Source: Natronohydrobacter sp.
GTDB taxonomy: Bacteria > Pseudomonadota > Alphaproteobacteria > Rhodobacterales > Rhodobacteraceae
Length of the DNA: 9,406 bases
NCBI GenBank assembly: GCA_007117255.1
Contig: SKGU01000361.1
Coordinates: forward strand, 1-9,406
Reading direction: 5' to 3'
In this document: in pieces, positions 6,430 to 9,406 of the stretch
Layout: every line of letters begins with the position of its first letter
Numbering within the stretch: the first letter of the stretch is position 1
The notes under the pieces: model-generated
Seen by the model: only the letters and a program-made list of their open reading frames with translations
Told to the model about the DNA's origin: nothing
Database searches by the model: none
Program-made: the position numbers and the translations under genes

Positions 6430-7914
6430 TCAGTCCTCCTCTTCGGTGACGTTTGCGCCACTGGGATCGTCAATGCCGTAGCGCTCGATCTTGGCGCGCA
6501 GGCCGACGCGGCTCAGGCCCAGTTCGGCGGCGGCGCGGCTCTTGTTCCAGCGGTGGCGGGTCAGGGTTTCGCGCAGGATGCGCATTTCCACCAGTTCAAC
6601 GCGGTCTTTCAGCGTACCCTCGCGGGTCAGGATCGGCTCCAGTGCGCGGTCGGCGCCGTCCTCGCTAGGCTCGGCTTGCAGGATATGGCGCGAGATCAGA
6701 TCGGCCCCCAAAAGCGGTTCTTGCGCAAAGATCAGCATGCGCGTGACCTCGCTTTCCAATTCGCGCAAGTTTCCGGGCCAGTCGTAGTTTTCCAGAAAGC
6801 CCAAGGCCACATCATCAAAGCCGCGCACCTGTTTTCCGTGCAGGCTGGCGGCGTCGAACAGGCAGGCCGTGGCAAGAATGGCAACATCGCCGCGCCGCCC
6901 ACGCAACGGTGGCACCGTAATTTCACCCGCCGAAATCGCGTAACCCAGATCGGCCCGCAACTGTCCTTCGGCCATCAGCGCGCGGAGATCGCCGGTCAGC
7001 CCGCAAATCAGTCTCAGGTTAGTGCGGACGGCCTCATGCGCGCCAAGGGGTTGAAACGCTCCCTCGCGCAAGACGCGCATCAGCGCCATCTGCATTTTTG
7101 GGCTCAGGCTTTCGACCCCCCCCAGATACAGCGTGCCACGATCGGCTTTTTGCAGCAGACCGATCCGGTTTGTCGCCAGTCCCGCCACCGCCCCTCGCCG
7201 TGCGCCGAACAGTTCCAACTCCAGCAAATCATCAGACAGTCCGGCGCAGTTGATCTCCAGAAACGGCTTCTCGGCGCGCAAACTTGCATGATGCATCGCG
7301 CGCGCAAGTTCCTGTTTACCAGTGCCGGCCTCGCCTGACAGCAGAACAGGCACATCGAAACTGGCATATTGGCGGGCCATGTCCACTACCGCGTTCATTC
7401 GCGATTGCGGGCTGCGCAGGATCGCGTCAAAGCCTTGGCGTTCGCGCAAGTCGCGGCGGCGTTTTTCCAGCTTTGTTTCCGCGGTCGTGCCCAGATGCTT
7501 CATTTCCAGCGACAAGCGTTCATGTTCGCGCGTCATCGAGAACAGCGAGGCGGCGTTGCGCGCTGCCATCAAAAGCTGGTCAGGATGCCAGGGCTTGGTC
7601 AGGAACTGGTAGATGCCCGCCGCGTTGATCGCAGCGGCCATGTCGTCGGGATCAGTGTAGCCGGTGATGATGATGCGCACGATTTCGGGCCATGTCTCGC
7701 GCACATCCGACAAGAATTGCACGCCCGTCCGCCCCGGCATGCGCTGATCGCAGAAAATGACCTGAACCCATTCTTCGCGCAAAAGCGTCATGGCCTGTTC
7801 AGCGTTGTCGGCGGTCAACACCTCGAAATCATCCTCCAGCGCCATCCGCATCGAAGCAAGCGAATGCGGCTCATCATCTACCAGCAGGATCGAGGGGCGC
7901 GCCGAGCGTGTCAT
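6430..7914 (-). CDS. hupR: HupR, NtrC-type response regulator of hydrogenase genes with degenerate AAA+ motifs
   Basis: A 494-residue NtrC-family regulator. The receiver (about 1-125) has Asp13/Asp14, phospho-acceptor Asp56 (FCDQRMPG), Thr84 and Lys107. A charged linker (128-160) precedes an AAA+ domain with Walker A GEAGTGKQ (194-201). The Walker B DE pair is replaced by Gly265-Gly266, the sigma-54 contact loop GAFTGA reads GAVAGL (241-246), and of the two arginine fingers Arg320 is kept while the second is Ala326. The sensor II region DWPGNLREL (378-386) is kept. A Fis-type helix-turn-helix occupies 457-481. R. capsulatus HupR is the HupT/HupUV-controlled activator of hupSL at a sigma-70-type promoter, which fits loss of the sigma-54 parts. 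Its position between hypB and hypC matches that species. The start overlaps the hypB stop by four bases (ATGA). Confidence 0.94.
   Translation of the reverse strand: MTRSARPSILLVDDEPHSLASMRMALEDDFEVLTADNAEQAMTLLREEWVQVIFCDQRMPGRTGVQFLSDVRETWPEIVRIIITGYTDPDDMAAAINAAGIYQFLTKPWHPDQLLMAARNAASLFSMTREHERLSLEMKHLGTTAETKLEKRRRDLRERQGFDAILRSPQSRMNAVVDMARQYASFDVPVLLSGEAGTGKQELARAMHHASLRAEKPFLEINCAGLSDDLLELELFGARRGAVAGLATNRIGLLQKADRGTLYLGGVESLSPKMQMALMRVLREGAFQPLGAHEAVRTNLRLICGLTGDLRALMAEGQLRADLGYAISAGEITVPPLRGRRGDVAILATACLFDAASLHGKQVRGFDDVALGFLENYDWPGNLRELESEVTRMLIFAQEPLLGADLISRHILQAEPSEDGADRALEPILTREGTLKDRVELVEMRILRETLTRHRWNKSRAAAELGLSRVGLRAKIERYGIDDPSGANVTEEED
6435..6439 (-). promoter_or_regulatory. 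hypC ribosome-binding site embedded in the hupR tail
   Basis: GGAGG eight bases before the hypC ATG. The same bases encode part of the acidic EEED end of HupR, so the C-terminal residues of HupR and the hypC initiation signal are under joint constraint. Confidence 0.75.
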
Positions 7915-8831
7915 GGCCGCGCCTTGGCCGCCAGCCCAGCGCGCAGCCAGTCACACCAGGCGTCCATCCCTTCGCCTGTGCGGGCCGAAACGCGCAGAAC
8001 GATGATGTCGGGGTTGATGCGCTTGAGATTGGCCTCATAGGCGTCAAGATCCGCGTCGCAGTGGGGGGCAAGGTCGATCTTGTTCAGGATTGCCAATGTC
8101 GCTGCAGTGAACATATCGGGGTATTTCAGCGGCTTGTCTTCGCCTTCGGTCACGGACAGAATCGCGACCTTGGCATCTTCGCCCAGATCAAACGCCGCAG
8201 GGCAAACCAGATTGCCGACATTTTCGATGAACAGCAGGCTTTGCGGGGCAAGGCGCAGATCATCCATCGCATGCCCCACCATATGCCCGTCCAGATGACA
8301 ACCCTTGCCGGTATTGACCTGCACCGCCCGCGCACCGGTCGCACGGATGCGGTCGGCGTCATTGCTGGTCTGCTGGTCGCCTTCGATCACTGCCAAAGGC
8401 TGGTCGCCAAGGGCTTCAATCGTCTTGCACAAAAGCGTTGTCTTGCCCGAACCAGGCGAAGAAACGAGGTTCACGGCGAAAGCATCCAGCGCTGCAAGCA
8501 CGCGCCGGTTTGAGGCGGCATAGGCGTTGTTCTTGGCCAGAATATCGGTTTCGATCTGGATCAGGCGGGCTTGCGACATGCCCGGCACCGAGACCCCGGC
8601 AGCGCCTTCACCATAGTGGTGGTGATCGTGGTCATGGTCATGACCCGCGCCGTGGGAATGGGCGTGGTCATGGTCGCCATGCGCATGATCGTGGTCATGG
8701 CTGTAGCTGTGCGCATGAGGATGAGAATGAGTCAGATCCCCGTGGCTGTGCTCATGGTCATGCGCATGGCTATGGGCATGGGTCTGACCGTCGATCTTCG
8801 GCCCCGAACTACATCCGCAAACAGTGCACAT
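7911..8831 (-). CDS. hypB: HypB, nickel-binding GTPase with a histidine-rich storage region
   Basis: A 306-residue SIMIBI-class GTPase that helps load nickel into the hydrogenase large subunit with HypA. It begins MCTVCGCS, the CxxCGC high-affinity nickel site. Residues 18-72 hold 25 histidines. The G domain has Walker A SPGSGKTT (125-132), EGD (150-152), ENVGN (203-207) and NKID (250-253). The second metal site is present as Cys178-His179 and Cys210. The start is firm: a full GGAGGTGAT ribosome site lies just upstream, and the hypA stop and hypB ATG share one base (TGATG). Having both the CxxCGC site and a long His stretch suggests nickel storage as well as insertion. Confidence 0.98.
   Translation of the reverse strand: MCTVCGCSSGPKIDGQTHAHSHAHDHEHSHGDLTHSHPHAHSYSHDHDHAHGDHDHAHSHGAGHDHDHDHHHYGEGAAGVSVPGMSQARLIQIETDILAKNNAYAASNRRVLAALDAFAVNLVSSPGSGKTTLLCKTIEALGDQPLAVIEGDQQTSNDADRIRATGARAVQVNTGKGCHLDGHMVGHAMDDLRLAPQSLLFIENVGNLVCPAAFDLGEDAKVAILSVTEGEDKPLKYPDMFTAATLAILNKIDLAPHCDADLDAYEANLKRINPDIIVLRVSARTGEGMDAWCDWLRAGLAAKARP
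8616..8780 (-). repeat. Low-complexity His-rich repeat in hypB
   Basis: Alternating His codons with Asp, Ala, Ser and Glu make an imperfect CAT/CAC-rich repeat coding for residues 18-72 of HypB. Its length is likely to vary between strains by slippage. The antisense strand reads as an artefactual Val/Met-rich frame. Confidence 0.85.
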
Positions 8832-9172
8832 CAGATCACCTCCATATCCTTGATCCGCATTTCATCACCGCCCTGAGGCATGATCTTGCCGCTGCCGCAA
8901 AGCGGGCATGGGTCCAGTCGGTCAGCGATCTCGAACGCCTCGCCGCAGTCATAGCACAGCGCCCGTCCGGGCAAATCGATCATTTCGACCGCTGCCCCTT
9001 CGGCGCTGGAGCCGCGCAACACAACATCCAAAGCAAATTCCAGCGCCGGCTTCTCGACGCCCGCAAATCGCCCGATTTCCAGCCGCAGGGCAGTCACGCG
9101 CTGGAAACCATGCGCCGCAGCCTGCGTGTCGATAATCTGGCGAATGCCTTCGGCGAGTGACATTTCATGCAT
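8831..9172 (-). CDS. hypA: HypA, nickel metallochaperone
   Basis: A 113-residue HypA/HybF-family protein that hands nickel to the hydrogenase large subunit together with HypB. It starts MHEMSLAEG: His2 and Glu3 are the nickel-binding N-terminus, which rules out longer starts upstream. The zinc-ribbon cysteines are Cys73/Cys76 (CYDC) and Cys89/Cys92 (CPLC). The end GDEMRIKDMEV is typical. The ATG overlaps the upstream hupK end by eight bases and has GAGG about six bases before it. The gene stops on the hypB start (one-base overlap), so the two nickel proteins are probably made from coupled translation. Confidence 0.97.
   Translation of the reverse strand: MHEMSLAEGIRQIIDTQAAAHGFQRVTALRLEIGRFAGVEKPALEFALDVVLRGSSAEGAAVEMIDLPGRALCYDCGEAFEIADRLDPCPLCGSGKIMPQGGDEMRIKDMEVI
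8835..8843 (-). promoter_or_regulatory. Strong hypB ribosome-binding site
   Basis: GGAGGTGAT on the minus strand, a near-full match to the 16S anti-Shine-Dalgarno sequence. The GGAGG core ends seven bases before the ATG. It lies inside the last codons of hypA and should give hypB high translation. Confidence 0.8.
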
Positions 9173-9406
9173 GATCCACCTCGGGCAATCTGACGGGCAG
9201 GCAGGGATCATGCAGCGCGACCAGAAGCGGCGCAAGGGCGGGCTGGTCGAGAGCGCTAAGTGCGTGACGCAGCGTACCACCGGGGGCGAGCATGTGATCG
9301 GTGGGCGTGATGCGGCAGATCGCCGTGATCCGGTTCTGATGCGCTTTCAGCCGCAACGCATAAGCGCCCCGCGCGGCAGGCACCAGCGCCATGCCATCGG
9401 CGCGCA
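9165..9406 (-). CDS. hupK: HupK, hydrogenase large-subunit-like assembly protein, C-terminal part only
   Basis: The frame enters from the right edge and gives the last 79 residues. They read as a hydrogenase large-subunit-like C-terminus: GMALVPAARGAYALRL, then TDHMLAPGG, and near the end LHDPCLPVRL. True large subunits have DPCxxCxxH here; this one keeps DPC but lacks the second Cys and the His. That fits HupK/HoxV scaffold proteins, which resemble the large subunit without being catalytic and act in Fe(CN)2CO cofactor assembly. The position just before hypA is as in R. capsulatus. Only the 3' end is visible, so the name rests on context plus this short stretch. Confidence 0.8.
   Translation of the reverse strand, partial: RADGMALVPAARGAYALRLKAHQNRITAICRITPTDHMLAPGGTLRHALSALDQPALAPLLVALHDPCLPVRLPEVDHA

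Noticed and set aside
5357..6481. 374-codon plus-strand ORF opposite hypD and hypC
   Set aside because: Antisense shadow of clear HypD/HypC coding sequence in high-G+C DNA; no recognisable domain.
6271..7338. 355-codon plus-strand ORF opposite hupR
   Set aside because: Shadow frame rich in Gln, Ala and Arg with no domain, antisense to a well-supported regulator gene.
8571..8876. Plus-strand Val/Met-rich ORF resembling a membrane protein
   Set aside because: It is the antisense reading of the hypB His repeat; CAT/CAC codons read as ATG/GTG on the other strand.

Overview
The window looks like a chromosomal segment from a purple non-sulfur or aerobic anoxygenic alphaproteobacterium of the Rhodobacter/Rhodobacteraceae type. 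Two things point there. The gene order hupK-hypA-hypB-hupR-hypC-hypD-hypE is the order I know from the Rhodobacter capsulatus uptake [NiFe]-hydrogenase locus. The hypD-hypE spacer also carries a GAGTATTT...GGCAAGATGAAG motif that I associate, from memory only, with rhodobacteral intergenic regions. No taxonomic marker such as rRNA is present.

Layout. Positions 1-3660 (+ strand) hold the 3' part of a large hybrid sensor histidine kinase: a GAF tail, six PAS-type domains, HisKA, HATPase and a C-terminal receiver. It is open at the left edge. Positions 3661-3927 are a convergent intergenic region with no convincing intact gene, but with protein-like residues in two minus-strand frames that may be the remnant of a decayed gene. 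From 3928 to the right edge everything is on the minus strand. In transcription order the genes are hupK (3' end only), hypA, hypB, hupR, hypC, hypD and hypE. All junctions overlap or nearly touch except hypD-hypE, where a 49-bp spacer holds a small hairpin and the conserved-looking motif.

How the genes work together. HypC, HypD and HypE handle the Fe(CN)2CO half of the [NiFe] site: HypE makes the cyanide ligand on its C-terminal Cys, and HypC-HypD carries the iron. HypA and HypB deliver nickel, and this HypB has both the N-terminal CxxCGC site and a 25-histidine storage stretch. HupK is a large-subunit-like scaffold protein that acts in cofactor assembly. HupR is the response regulator for hydrogenase structural gene transcription, so the operon makes both the maturation machinery and its own regulator. 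The structural genes (hupSLC), hypF and the HupUV/HupT sensor are not in the window. Nothing in the sequence ties the hybrid kinase to the hydrogenase cluster.

I did not find an undescribed multi-gene system. The points most worth a second look are the eroded AAA+ catalytic motifs in HupR, the hairpin/motif element between hypD and hypE, and the possible gene remnant between the convergent transcription units.
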